Part shown: in pieces, positions 47,948 through 57,400 of the stretch
Position numbering within the stretch: the stretch's first letter is position 1
How the letters are laid out: every line of letters begins with the position of its first letter
NCBI RefSeq assembly: GCF_014650755.1
Contig: NZ_BMVO01000015.1
Coordinates: forward strand, 95,850 to 159,849
DNA from: Streptomyces chryseus
GTDB taxonomy: Bacteria; Actinomycetota; Actinomycetes; Streptomycetales; Streptomycetaceae
DNA length: 64,000 nt
Direction: 5' to 3'
Position numbers and translations under genes: made by a program
The notes under the pieces: generated by a model
Seen by the model: only the letters and a program-made list of their open reading frames with translations
Databases searched by the model: none
What the model was told of the DNA's origin: nothing

Positions 47948-49437
47948 CTGCCTGCCTCCTCGTCGGGGGTCTGGGGGTCGCCTCCCAGCAGTTCGCTGTA
48001 CTCCGCCACCAGATCCACACCCTCGGTGGCGATCACCTTCGCGGCGACCATACGCCCCACGGACAGCCCCTCGGCCGAGGTGAACAGCACCTGGCCGTCC
48101 GTCTCGGGCGCCTGGTGCGCCGCGCGCCCGACCGCGCCGTCCTCACCGTCCACCGACTCGACGAGCACCTCGACCGTCTCCCCGAGCCGCTCCTCGGCCC
48201 GCTGGCTGGTGAGCTCGTCCGCGAGCCGCGAGATGTGCTCGAGCCGCTCGGCGATGACCTCGGCGTCCAGCTTGTTGTCGTACGTGACGGCCTCGGTGCC
48301 CTCCTCGTCGGAGTATCCGAATACGCCGATCGCATCCAGTCTCGCACCCGTGAGGAAACGCTCCAGCTCGCCGAGGTCCGCCTCGCTCTCGCCGGGGAAC
48401 CCGACGATGAAGTTGGACCGCACACCGGCCTGCGGCGCCTTGGTGCGGATCGTCTCCAGCAGTTCGAGGAAGCGGTCGGTGTCGCCGAACCGCCGCATCG
48501 AGCGCAGCACACCGGCCGCCGAGTGCTGGAAGGACAGGTCGAAGTACGGCGCGACCTTCGGCGTGGACGTCAGTACGTCGATCAGCCCCGGCCGCATCTC
48601 GGCGGGCTGCAGGTAGCTGACCCGTACGCGCTCGATGCCGTCGACCTCGGCCAGCTCGGGCAGCAGCGTCTCCAGCAGCCGGATGTCGCCGAGGTCCTTG
48701 CCGTACGACGTGTTGTTCTCGGAGACCAGCATGATCTCCTTCACGCCCTGCTCGGCCAGCCAGCGCGTCTCGCCCAGTACGTCGGACGGGCGCCGCGAGA
48801 TGAACGAGCCTCGGAACGACGGGATGGCGCAGAAGGAGCACCTGCGGTCGCACCCGGAGGCGAGCTTCACGGAGGCGACGGGGCTGGTCCCCAGCCGCTG
48901 GCGCAGCGGCGCGCGCGGTCCCGAGGCCGGCGCGAGGCCGCCGGGAAGGTCCTCGGGCGGCGTGTCCTGGGCGTGCCCGGGAAGCGCGACGTCGGGGGCG
49001 TCCTGGCGCTCGGCGGGGCTGATGGGCAGCAGTTTGCGCCGGTCACGCGGGGTGTGCGAGGCGTGGATGCCGCCGTTGAGGATGGTCTGGAGGCGGTCGG
49101 AGATGTCGGCGTAGTCGTCGAATCCGAGTACGCCGTCGGCCTCGGGCAGCGCTTCCTGGAGTTCCTTGCCGTACCGCTCGGCCATGCAGCCCACGGCGAC
49201 GACGGCCTGGGTCTTGCCGTGATCCTTCAGATCGTTGGCTTCGAGCAGGGCGTCGACGGAGTCCTTCTTGGCGGCTTCGACGAATCCGCAGGTGTTGACG
49301 ACGGCGACGTCCGCGTCCGAGGCGTCCTCGACGAGCTGCCAGCCGTCCGCTGCCAAGCGGCCTGCCAGCTCCTCCGAGTCCACCTCGTTACGGGCGCAGC
49401 CAAGAGTGACAAGGGCGACGGTGCGGCGTTCGGGCAT
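47944..49437 (-). CDS. rimO: Ribosomal protein S12 methylthiotransferase RimO
   Basis: RimO methylthiolates Asp88 of ribosomal protein S12. The 497-residue radical-SAM enzyme has the UPF0004 domain (LVTLGCARNEVDSEELAGRL, VVNTCGFVEAAKKDSVDALL), the SAM motif GCDRRCSFCAIPSFRG, the NNTSYGKDLGD loop, and a TRAM domain at the end. It is the paralogue of MiaB (20111). ATG at 49437 was chosen because similarity starts at MPERRTVALVTLGC; the open frame upstream is not coding. It is first in rimO-pgsA-cinA with ATGA overlap to pgsA. Confidence 0.95.
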   Translation of the reverse strand: MPERRTVALVTLGCARNEVDSEELAGRLAADGWQLVEDASDADVAVVNTCGFVEAAKKDSVDALLEANDLKDHGKTQAVVAVGCMAERYGKELQEALPEADGVLGFDDYADISDRLQTILNGGIHASHTPRDRRKLLPISPAERQDAPDVALPGHAQDTPPEDLPGGLAPASGPRAPLRQRLGTSPVASVKLASGCDRRCSFCAIPSFRGSFISRRPSDVLGETRWLAEQGVKEIMLVSENNTSYGKDLGDIRLLETLLPELAEVDGIERVRVSYLQPAEMRPGLIDVLTSTPKVAPYFDLSFQHSAAGVLRSMRRFGDTDRFLELLETIRTKAPQAGVRSNFIVGFPGESEADLGELERFLTGARLDAIGVFGYSDEEGTEAVTYDNKLDAEVIAERLEHISRLADELTSQRAEERLGETVEVLVESVDGEDGAVGRAAHQAPETDGQVLFTSAEGLSVGRMVAAKVIATEGVDLVAEYSELLGGDPQTPDEEAGR

Positions 49438-49513
49438 GGACTCAAGACTACTTTGTCCCGGCGCGCGCCCCCGCCGCGAGGGTTGAGGGGGGCCGGTGGC
49501 CGTGGATGACGGT

Positions 49514-49550
49514 CCGGCCCCGGGCCTGTCCGGCCCTGCCCCGGGGCCGG
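49514..49550 (-). terminator. Hairpin between the rodZ-like gene and rimO
   Basis: CCGGCCCCGG (49514-49523) pairs with CCGGGGCCGG (49541-49550) over 10 bp with a 17-nt loop, 12 bp after the rodZ-like gene stop on the minus strand. Confidence 0.45.
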
Positions 49551-49561
49551 AAGTCACCAGG

Positions 49562-50383
49562 TCAGCCGACCTCCGGGTCGCCCTTGGTGTACGTCAGCCG
49601 CTGGACCTGGCCGGCCTGGAACTCGTCGCCGACCTCCTTGCCGTTCACGAAGAGCTGCATCGCGCCGGCGTCACCCAGCACGAGGTCGATCTTCTCCTTG
49701 TCGGTGAAGGTCTTGGACTCGCCCTTGAGCAGCAGTCCGTCGAAGAGCAGGCGGCCGTTGTGGTCCTTCGCCGAGATCCAGCTCTTGCGGTCCTTGGCGG
49801 TGAGGGCGACCGTCACCTGGTCCTGCGGGACGGCCGCGATGGCGCTGTCCGACGGGTCGGGCTTGGGGTCGGCGGGCTTGGTCGGGGTGGGCTTGGCCGG
49901 CTTGGTCGTGGCGGGCGTGGAGCCCGCGACGTCCCGGGAGCCGCCGCTGCCGTCGGTGCCGTTGAAGAGCGTGAAACCGACGAAGCCGACGACGGCGACG
50001 ATCGCGGCGACCATGGCCGCGGTCCAGTTGGGGCGGCGGGCCTCCGGGCGGATGCGTTCCGCCTCGAAGAGCGGCGCCGCGGGCGTGGGTGCGGGCCGTC
50101 CGCCGTGCTCGTCGTCGTACTGAGCGACCAGGGCGTCCGGATCGAGGCCCACGGCGCGCGCGAGCGTACGGATGTGGCCGCGTGCGTAGACGTCGCCTCC
50201 GCAGCGGCTGAAGTCGTCCTGCTCGATCGCGTGCACGATGGGGATGCGCACCCGGGTCGAACCGCTGACCTCGTCGACCGTCAGACCCGCGTCCACACGG
50301 GCCTGCTGGAGAGCGCGTCCGATCGAGGGCCGGTCGTCTTCGACTGAAGGCCGGTCGTCTTCGGGAGAGTTGCCGATGGACAC
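49562..50383 (-). CDS. RodZ-like helix-turn-helix membrane protein
   Basis: RodZ proteins link MreB to the cell envelope. The 273-residue protein has an N-terminal helix-turn-helix domain (SIGRALQQARVDAGLTVDEV, IVHAIEQDDFSRCGGDVYAR, GHIRTLARAVGLDPDALVAQ), a single membrane helix near residue 143 (AAMVAAIVAVVGFVGFTLF), a Thr/Lys/Pro-rich linker, and a C-terminal beta-domain of the DUF4115 type (KTFTDKEKIDLVLGDAGAM). A short repeated DDRPS motif lies at the N-terminus. It sits between ftsK and rimO, the usual streptomycete position. Confidence 0.88.
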   Translation of the reverse strand: MSIGNSPEDDRPSVEDDRPSIGRALQQARVDAGLTVDEVSGSTRVRIPIVHAIEQDDFSRCGGDVYARGHIRTLARAVGLDPDALVAQYDDEHGGRPAPTPAAPLFEAERIRPEARRPNWTAAMVAAIVAVVGFVGFTLFNGTDGSGGSRDVAGSTPATTKPAKPTPTKPADPKPDPSDSAIAAVPQDQVTVALTAKDRKSWISAKDHNGRLLFDGLLLKGESKTFTDKEKIDLVLGDAGAMQLFVNGKEVGDEFQAGQVQRLTYTKGDPEVG

Positions 50384-50572
50384 GGGGGCGCCTTTCGAGC
50401 GTGAGCCACCTGCTGGGTGTTCAGTCTAGGGGGGGTACGAAAGCGTGAGGCAACCGGGAGGGCGGACTTTGTACGCCATCAGGACTGCCTGACAGGCTGA
50501 TGGTGACACCATCTGTCTCCCCCTCCCCTCAACTGGACGTACGAACCGGGGAAACGGTTGCTCACCACTCTC

Positions 50573-53404
50573 TTACGGGTGAGAATCTCCTCGGATCATA
50601 GCGAGCATTTCATCCAATTCGTCCGGTTTGACGAGTACATCGCGCGCCTTCGATCCCTCACTCGGCCCCACGATGTTCCGCGACTCCATCAGATCCATCA
50701 GCCTGCCCGCCTTCGCGAAGCCGACACGCAGTTTCCGCTGGAGCATCGAGGTCGATCCGAACTGCGTGGACACCACGAGCTCGGCCGCCTGGCACAGCAG
50801 ATCCAGGTCGTCACCGATATCCTCGTCGATCTCCTTCTTCTTCGCCGACCCGACGACCACGTCCTCCCGGAAGACCGGCGCCATCTGGTCCTTGCAGTGC
50901 TGGACGATCGCCGTGACCTCGTCCTCGGTGACGAAGGCGCCCTGCATACGGGTCGGCTTGTTCGCCCCCATCGGCAGGAAGAGGCCGTCGCCCTTGCCGA
51001 TCAGCTTCTCGGCGCCCGGCTGGTCGAGGATGACCCGGCTGTCCGCGAGCGAGGAGGTCGCGAACGCGAGCCGTGAGGGCACGTTCGCCTTGATGAGACC
51101 GGTGACGACGTCCACGGAGGGCCGCTGGGTCGCGAGCACCAGATGAATCCCGGCGGCGCGGGCCAGCTGGGTGATGCGGACGATGGAGTCCTCCACGTCA
51201 CGCGGCGCCACCATCATCAGGTCCGCCAGCTCGTCGACGATGACCAGCAGGTACGGGTACGGCGAGAGCTCCCGCTCGCTGCCCTCGGGCGGCTTGATCT
51301 TCCCGGTCCGCACGGCCTGGTTGAAGTCGTCGATGTGCCGGTAGCCGTACGCCGCCAGGTCGTCGTACCGCAGGTCCATCTCCCGCACGACCCACTGGAG
51401 CGCCTCGGCGGCTCGCTTGGGGTTGGTGATGATCGGGGTGATCAGGTGCGGGATGCCCTCGTACGCCGTCAGCTCGACGCGCTTCGGGTCGACCAGGACC
51501 ATCCGCACGTCCTCGGGGGTCGCCCGGACCATGACCGAGGTGATCAGGCAGTTGATGCAGGACGACTTTCCTGATCCGGTGGCGCCCGCGACCAGGACGT
51601 GGGGCATCTTCGCCAGGTTGGCCATCACGTAGCCGCCCTCGACGTCCTTGCCGAGCGCGACGAGCATCGGATGGTCGTCCTCGGCCGCGTCCGCGAGGCG
51701 CAGCACGTCACCGAGGTTGACCATCTCGCGGTCGGTGTTGGGAATCTCGATGCCCACGGCGGACTTGCCGGGGATGGGGCTGATGATGCGCACGTCGGGA
51801 CTGGCGACGGCGTACGCGATGTTCTTCGCGAGCGCGGTGATCCGCTCGACCTTGACGGCCGGCCCCAGTTCCACCTCGTACCGGGTCACCGTCGGGCCCC
51901 GGGTGAAGCCGGTGACGGCCGCGTCGACCTTGAACTCCGTGAAGACGGTCGTCAGCGAGGCGACTACGGCGTCGTTGGCGGCGCTGCGCGTCTTGCCCGG
52001 CCCGCCGCGCTCCAGCAGGTCCAGCGAGGGCAGGGAGTAGGTGATGTCCCCGGCGAGCTGGAGCTGCTCGGCGCGCGGCGGCAGCGGCTGGGACGCCTCG
52101 GGCGGCGCCTTGGTCAGATCCGCCACCTTCGCCCCGGACGCGGATCCCGAGCCGGAACCGGCCCCGGAACCCGATCCGGACAGGGGCGCGGGCACCGGTG
52201 TGCGTTCCGGCTTCCCGGCCCCCTCGCGCGCCGGCGGCACGGCGGCAGGGCGCTCGGTGGAGACCCCCTGCGTCAGATCGGCCACGAGCGCCGACGGCGG
52301 CAGCCCGTTCAGTACGGCGCCGTCCAGCGCGGCGGCGGCGGCCGCGGCCACGTCCACGGCGTCCAGGGCCCGTGCCCCGGACGCGGGCTGCGCGGCGGCC
52401 CTGCGGGGCCGGCGGCGCCGGGTGAGCGCCTCATCCTCCGCGAGGTCCTCGTCGTACGCGGCGGGAGCCGGGGCCCGGCGTGCGGGCGAGCGGCGCGCGC
52501 CGGCGGGAAGCGCCTCGCGCCACTGCTCGTCGTACCGCTCGTCGTCCTCGGATTCCTCGGAGTCCACGTAGTATCCCGGCGGCGCGGCGAGGATGCCCAG
52601 CATGATGCCGAGCTGCCGCAGCCGTTCGGGGACCGCGTTGACCGGTGTGGCGGTGACGACGAGCAGCCCGAAGACGGTGAGCAGGAGCAGGAGCGGTACG
52701 GCGAGGACGCTGCCCATGGTGAAGATCAGCGGCGTGGAGGCGGCCCAGCCGATCAGCCCGCCGGCGTCCTGAAGGCCCTCGATGCCGTCGCCGCGGGAGG
52801 GCGCTCCGCAGGCGACGTGGACCTGCCCGAGGACGCCGACGACGAGGGCGGAGAGCCCGATGACGATCCGGCCGTTGGCCTCCGGCTTCTCCGGATGCAG
52901 GATCAGCCGTACGGCGACGACGCCCAGCAGTATCGGCACCAGCAGGTCGAGCCGCCCGAAGGCGCCGGTCACCAGCATCTCGACGAGGTCGCCGACCGGC
53001 CCGCGCAGCTGCGCCCACGTACCGGCGGCGACGATCAGCGCGAGACCGAGCAGGAGCAGCGCGACACCGTCCTTGCGGTGGGCCGGGTCGAGGCCCTTCG
53101 CGCCCCGCCCTATGCCGCGGAACATCGCGCCCACACCGTGCGCGAGGCCGAGCCACAGGGCGCACACCAGCCGGAACACACCGCTGGTGGGCGACGGCGC
53201 CGTCTTGGCGGCGGGCCTGGCCGCCGCCCTCTTCGCGGGCGCCTTCTTCACCGGCGCCCTCTTCACGGGCGCGGCCTTCTTCGCCGCGACGGCGGACTTC
53301 TTGACGGGTGCCGCTTTCTTCGCGGCGCCGGTGGTACGCCCGGCGCGCGCCTTCGCGGTGCCCGCCGTGCCCTGGGAACCCTTGCCGGACGTACGTGAGG
53401 CCAT
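50573..53404 (-). CDS. ftsK: DNA translocase FtsK/SpoIIIE
   Basis: FtsK pumps DNA at septa to clear chromosomes from closing walls. The 943-residue protein has a Lys/Ala/Pro-rich N-terminus, four or five membrane segments (GVALLLLGLALIVAAGTWAQ and others), a long disordered linker, and the motor domain with Walker A VAGATGSGKSSCINCLI, Walker B LLVIVDELADLMMV, and the C-terminal gamma winged helix (LVVSTQFGSTSMLQRKLRVG). The ATG at 53404 starts the conserved lysine-rich head; the open frame further upstream lacks support. In Streptomyces it acts mainly in sporulation septation. Confidence 0.96.
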   Translation of the reverse strand: MASRTSGKGSQGTAGTAKARAGRTTGAAKKAAPVKKSAVAAKKAAPVKRAPVKKAPAKRAAARPAAKTAPSPTSGVFRLVCALWLGLAHGVGAMFRGIGRGAKGLDPAHRKDGVALLLLGLALIVAAGTWAQLRGPVGDLVEMLVTGAFGRLDLLVPILLGVVAVRLILHPEKPEANGRIVIGLSALVVGVLGQVHVACGAPSRGDGIEGLQDAGGLIGWAASTPLIFTMGSVLAVPLLLLLTVFGLLVVTATPVNAVPERLRQLGIMLGILAAPPGYYVDSEESEDDERYDEQWREALPAGARRSPARRAPAPAAYDEDLAEDEALTRRRRPRRAAAQPASGARALDAVDVAAAAAAALDGAVLNGLPPSALVADLTQGVSTERPAAVPPAREGAGKPERTPVPAPLSGSGSGAGSGSGSASGAKVADLTKAPPEASQPLPPRAEQLQLAGDITYSLPSLDLLERGGPGKTRSAANDAVVASLTTVFTEFKVDAAVTGFTRGPTVTRYEVELGPAVKVERITALAKNIAYAVASPDVRIISPIPGKSAVGIEIPNTDREMVNLGDVLRLADAAEDDHPMLVALGKDVEGGYVMANLAKMPHVLVAGATGSGKSSCINCLITSVMVRATPEDVRMVLVDPKRVELTAYEGIPHLITPIITNPKRAAEALQWVVREMDLRYDDLAAYGYRHIDDFNQAVRTGKIKPPEGSERELSPYPYLLVIVDELADLMMVAPRDVEDSIVRITQLARAAGIHLVLATQRPSVDVVTGLIKANVPSRLAFATSSLADSRVILDQPGAEKLIGKGDGLFLPMGANKPTRMQGAFVTEDEVTAIVQHCKDQMAPVFREDVVVGSAKKKEIDEDIGDDLDLLCQAAELVVSTQFGSTSMLQRKLRVGFAKAGRLMDLMESRNIVGPSEGSKARDVLVKPDELDEMLAMIRGDSHP

Positions 53405-53501
53405 GGTGGTGAGGTTACCGGTGCGGGACGCGACGGACACGTGTGCCCACCGCTTCACCCGTTCGTGTCGCGCCTCGGGAGGCAGAGAACTGACGCCACC
53501 T

Positions 53502-53528
53502 CACCGGGCCCGCAGCGACCGCCCGGTG
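53502..53528 (-). terminator. Weak hairpin after osaB
   Basis: CACCGGGC (53502-53509) pairs with GCCCGGTG (53521-53528), 8 bp with an 11-nt loop, just beyond the osaB stop on the minus strand. Confidence 0.35.
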
Positions 53529-53535
53529 CCCTCGT

Positions 53536-54222
53536 TCAGTGCTGTGACGGGAACGGGGGCGCCGCGCCGGTGGTTCCCGGTTCGAGCGCGTCGAGTGCCC
53601 GGCGCAGACCGGTGAGCTTGCGCTCCAGGTGCGCGGCCGTGGCCACGGCCGCGGCGTCCACGGACTCGTCGTCCAGCTGCTTGGACAGCGCCTCGGCCTG
53701 CTCCTCAACGGCGGCGAGCCGCGCGGAGAGTTCGGCGAGAAGACCAGCGGGCTCCTTCGCGTCGCCCACGGCACCCGCCTGGCCGCCGCCCTCCAGCTGG
53801 AGGCGCAGCAGCGCCGCCTGCTCACGCAGTTGGCAGTTCTTCATGTACAGCTCGACGAAGACCGAGACCTTGGCGCGCAGCACCCACGGGTCGAACGGCT
53901 TGGAGATGTAGTCCACCGCGCCGGCCGCGTAACCCCGGAAGGTGTGGTGCGGGCCGTGGTTGATGGCGGTGAGAAAGATGATCGGGATGTCCCGGGTCCG
54001 CTCTCGCCGCTTGATGTGCGCGGCGGTCTCGAAACCGTCCATCCCCGGCATCTGGACGTCCAGCAGGATGACCGCGAAATCGTCCGTCAGCAGCGCTTTG
54101 AGCGCTTCCTCCCCTGACGATGCCCGTACCAGTGTCTGATCGAGCGCAGAGAGGATGGCCTCCAGCGCCAACAGATTCTCCGGCCGGTCATCGACCAGGA
54201 GGATCTTGGCCTTCTGCACCAT
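53536..54222 (-). CDS. osaB: Response regulator OsaB (receiver plus coiled coil)
   Basis: The 228-residue protein has a receiver domain with acidic residues at 11-12 (VDDRPEN), phosphoacceptor Asp55 (VILLDVQMPGMDG) and the KPFDPWVL switch. It lacks a DNA-binding domain. After it comes a helical coiled coil (MKNCQLREQAALLRLQLEGG and VEEQAEALSKQLDDESVDAA). GAGGAGG is 8-14 nt before the ATG. In S. coelicolor OsaA and OsaB are needed to adapt to osmotic stress and to develop normally. It lies next to and on the same strand as osaA. Confidence 0.92.
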   Translation of the reverse strand: MVQKAKILLVDDRPENLLALEAILSALDQTLVRASSGEEALKALLTDDFAVILLDVQMPGMDGFETAAHIKRRERTRDIPIIFLTAINHGPHHTFRGYAAGAVDYISKPFDPWVLRAKVSVFVELYMKNCQLREQAALLRLQLEGGGQAGAVGDAKEPAGLLAELSARLAAVEEQAEALSKQLDDESVDAAAVATAAHLERKLTGLRRALDALEPGTTGAAPPFPSQH

Positions 54223-54465
54223 GGCCCGCCCTCCTCGCCCCGGCAGTGCACCGGGCGCCGCCCCAGGGGACGACTCTCTTGCGTCGCCCGTCCTTGTGCC
54301 GGTCATGGTAGCCGCACCCCGCCTGTCGCCACACCCTGTCACCGCGATGTCACTGTGCACGTAGGAGAAACGCGGTGGGAGACCAGAAGGTTCCCCGGAT
54401 ACCGCGCCCTCACACGCCTTCGGCCACAGTCGGTCAGCAACCCGCCGCTTTCCTCCAGCCTACGG

Positions 54466-57400
54466 TCACTCCCCACGCATCCATTGATCCATCACCGAGA
54501 GCAGATGGTCGGGATCGACCGGCTTCGTCACATAGTCGGAAGCTCCGGACTCGATGGCCTTCTCCCGGTCGCCCTTCATGGCCTTCGCCGTCAGCGCGAT
54601 GATCGGCAGCCCCGAGAACTGCGGCATCCTGCGGATCGCCGTCGTCGTCGCGTAGCCGTCCATCTCCGGCATCATGATGTCCATCAGTACGACCGTCACA
54701 TCGTCGTGCTGCTCCAGGACTTCGATGCCCTCCCGGCCGTTCTCCGCGTACAGCACGGACAGTCCGTGCTGCTCCAGGACGCTGGTGAGCGCGAAGACGT
54801 TACGGATGTCGTCGTCGACGATCAGCACCTTCTCCTGGGAGAACATGATCCCGCGGCGCGGCTGCGGCGTCGCCGCCTCCTGACCGCCCGAGGCCCACGA
54901 CTCCTGCGCCGCTCCCGACGGCTCGCCGGCCTGACCGGACCGGGGATGACCAGCCTGGTCGGGCGCCCCCGGCTGATCCGCCGCCTGCCCCGGCAGCGCC
55001 GTCCACTGCTCCCCGCCGGCCACCGCCCTGCGCCGGCGCCGGAACAGCCCGGCGGGGCCGCCCTGCGGGTCCGAGGGCAGCCTGGCCGGCCCGTAGTCGG
55101 CCGGCGGCGCGGCATCGGCCGACCGGTCGTCGTCCGGGGCGCTCCCGCGCAGCGGCTCCATCGCGCCCGGCGTGAGCTGCGGGTAGCCCTGCGGCGGCAG
55201 TTCACTCGGGTGCAGCGGCAGGTAGAGCGTGAACGTCGAACCGCGGCCCGGCTCGCTCGCCGCGTGGATCTCGCCGCCCAGCAGCCTGGCGATCTCCCGG
55301 CTGATGGAAAGACCGAGGCCGGTGCCTCCGTACTTCCTGCTGGTCGTCCCGTCGGCCTGCTTGAACGCCTCGAAGATCACCCGCATCTTGCTGGCCGCGA
55401 TCCCGATGCCGGTGTCGGTCACCGAGAAGGCGATCAGATCGGCGTCCACGTCACGCAGCGAACCGGCCTCCAGCAGCTGCTCACGGATGGCGTTCGGCAC
55501 GTCGGTCTTCGCCGGCCGGATGACCAGCTCCACGGCCCCGCTGTCGGTGAACTTGACCGCGTTGGACAGCAGGTTGCGCAGGACCTGGAGCAGCCGCTGC
55601 TCGTCCGTGTGCAGCGTCGCGGGCAGCTCCGGGGACACCCGTACGGAGAAGTCCAGTCCCTTCTCCGCGGTGAGCGGCCGGAAGGTCGCCTCCACGTAGT
55701 CGACGAGCTGGACCAGCGCGATCCGCGTCGGGCTGACGTCCATCTTGCCCGCCTCGACCTTCGACAGGTCGAGGATGTCGTTGATCAGCTGCAGCAGGTC
55801 GGAGCCCGCCCCGTGGATCGTCTCCGCGAACTCCACCTGCTTCGGGGAGAGGTTCGCGTCCGCGTTGTCGGCGAGCAGCTTCGCGAGGATGAGCAGCGAG
55901 TTGAGCGGCGTACGCAGCTCGTGCGACATGTTCGCCAGGAACTCGGACTTGTAGCGCATCGAGACCGCGAGCTGCTCGGCGCGCTCCTCCAGGACCTGCC
56001 GGGCCTCCTCGATCTCGGTGTTCTTCACCTCGATGTCCCGGTTCTGCTGGGCCAGCAGCTCGGCCTTCTCCTCCAGTTCGGCGTTGGACTCCTGGAGGGC
56101 CTTCTGCCGGTTCTCCAGCTCCGCCGACCGCTCCCGCAGCTGCTCGGTCAGCTCCTGCGACTGCTCCAGCAGCACCTCGGTCTTCGTGTTGACGCTGATC
56201 GTGTTGACGCTCGTCGCGATCATCTCGGCGATCTGGTTGAGGAAGTCCTTCTGGATCTGGGTGAAGGGCTGGAACGACGCCAGCTCGATCACCCCGAGGA
56301 CCTTCCCCTCGAAGAGCACCGGCAGCACGATCACATGCGCGGGCGGCGCCTCGCCGAGACCGGAGGAGATCTTCAGATAGCCCGGCGGCACGTTGTCCAC
56401 CAGGATCGTGCGCTTCTCCTCCGCCGCCGTGCCGATGAGCGTCTCACCGGGCTTGAAGGACGTCGGCATGGAGCCCGCCGAGTATCCGTAGCTGCCGCGC
56501 ATGCGCAGCTCGTACGGGCTGTCCTCGTCCGCGCCCACCTCGCTCGTGCCGCGCGTCGTCAGCGCCAGGAAGAACGCGCCGTGCTGGGCCGAGACGACCG
56601 GGGTCAGCTCGCTCATGATCAGCGAGGCCACGTCGTCGAGATCGCGGCGGCCCTGCATCAGACCCGAGATACGGGCCAGGTTGCCCTTGAGCCAGTCCTG
56701 TTCCTTGTTGGCGAGGGTGGTGTCGCGCAGGTTGGCGATCATCGTGTTGATGTTGTCCTGGAGGACCTGGATCTCGCCCGCGGCATCGACGTCGATCTTC
56801 AGGTTGAGGTCGCCGCGGGTCACCGCGGTGGCCACGGCCGCGATGGCGCGCACCTGCCGGGTCAGGTTCCCGGCCATCTCGTTCACGGACTCCGTCAGGT
56901 CGCGCCAGGTGCCGTCCACGTCGCGTACGCGCGCCTGGCCGCCCAGGATGCCCTCGGTGCCCACCTCGCGGGCCACCCGCGTCACCTGGTCGGCGAACGA
57001 GGAGAGCTGGTCGACCATCGTGTTGATGGTCGTCTTGAGCTCCAGGATCTCGCCGCGCGCGTCGATGTCGATCTTCTTGGTCAGGTCGCCCTTGGCGATG
57101 GCCGTGGTGACCATCGCGATCTGGCGGACCTGGCCGGTCAGGTTGGACGCCATCGAGTTCACCGACTCGGTGAGGTCCTTCCACGTACCGGAGACGCCGG
57201 GGACGCGCGCCTGGCCGCCCAGTTCGCCTTCCGTACCCACCTCGCGGGCCACGCGTGTGACCTCGTCGGCGAACGACGACAGCGTCGTCACCATGGTGTT
57301 GACGGTGTCGGCGAGCTGCGCGACCTCGCCGCGCGCCTCGACCGTCACCTTCTTCGTCAGGTCGCCGTTGGCGACCGCCGCCGACACCTGCGAGATGTTC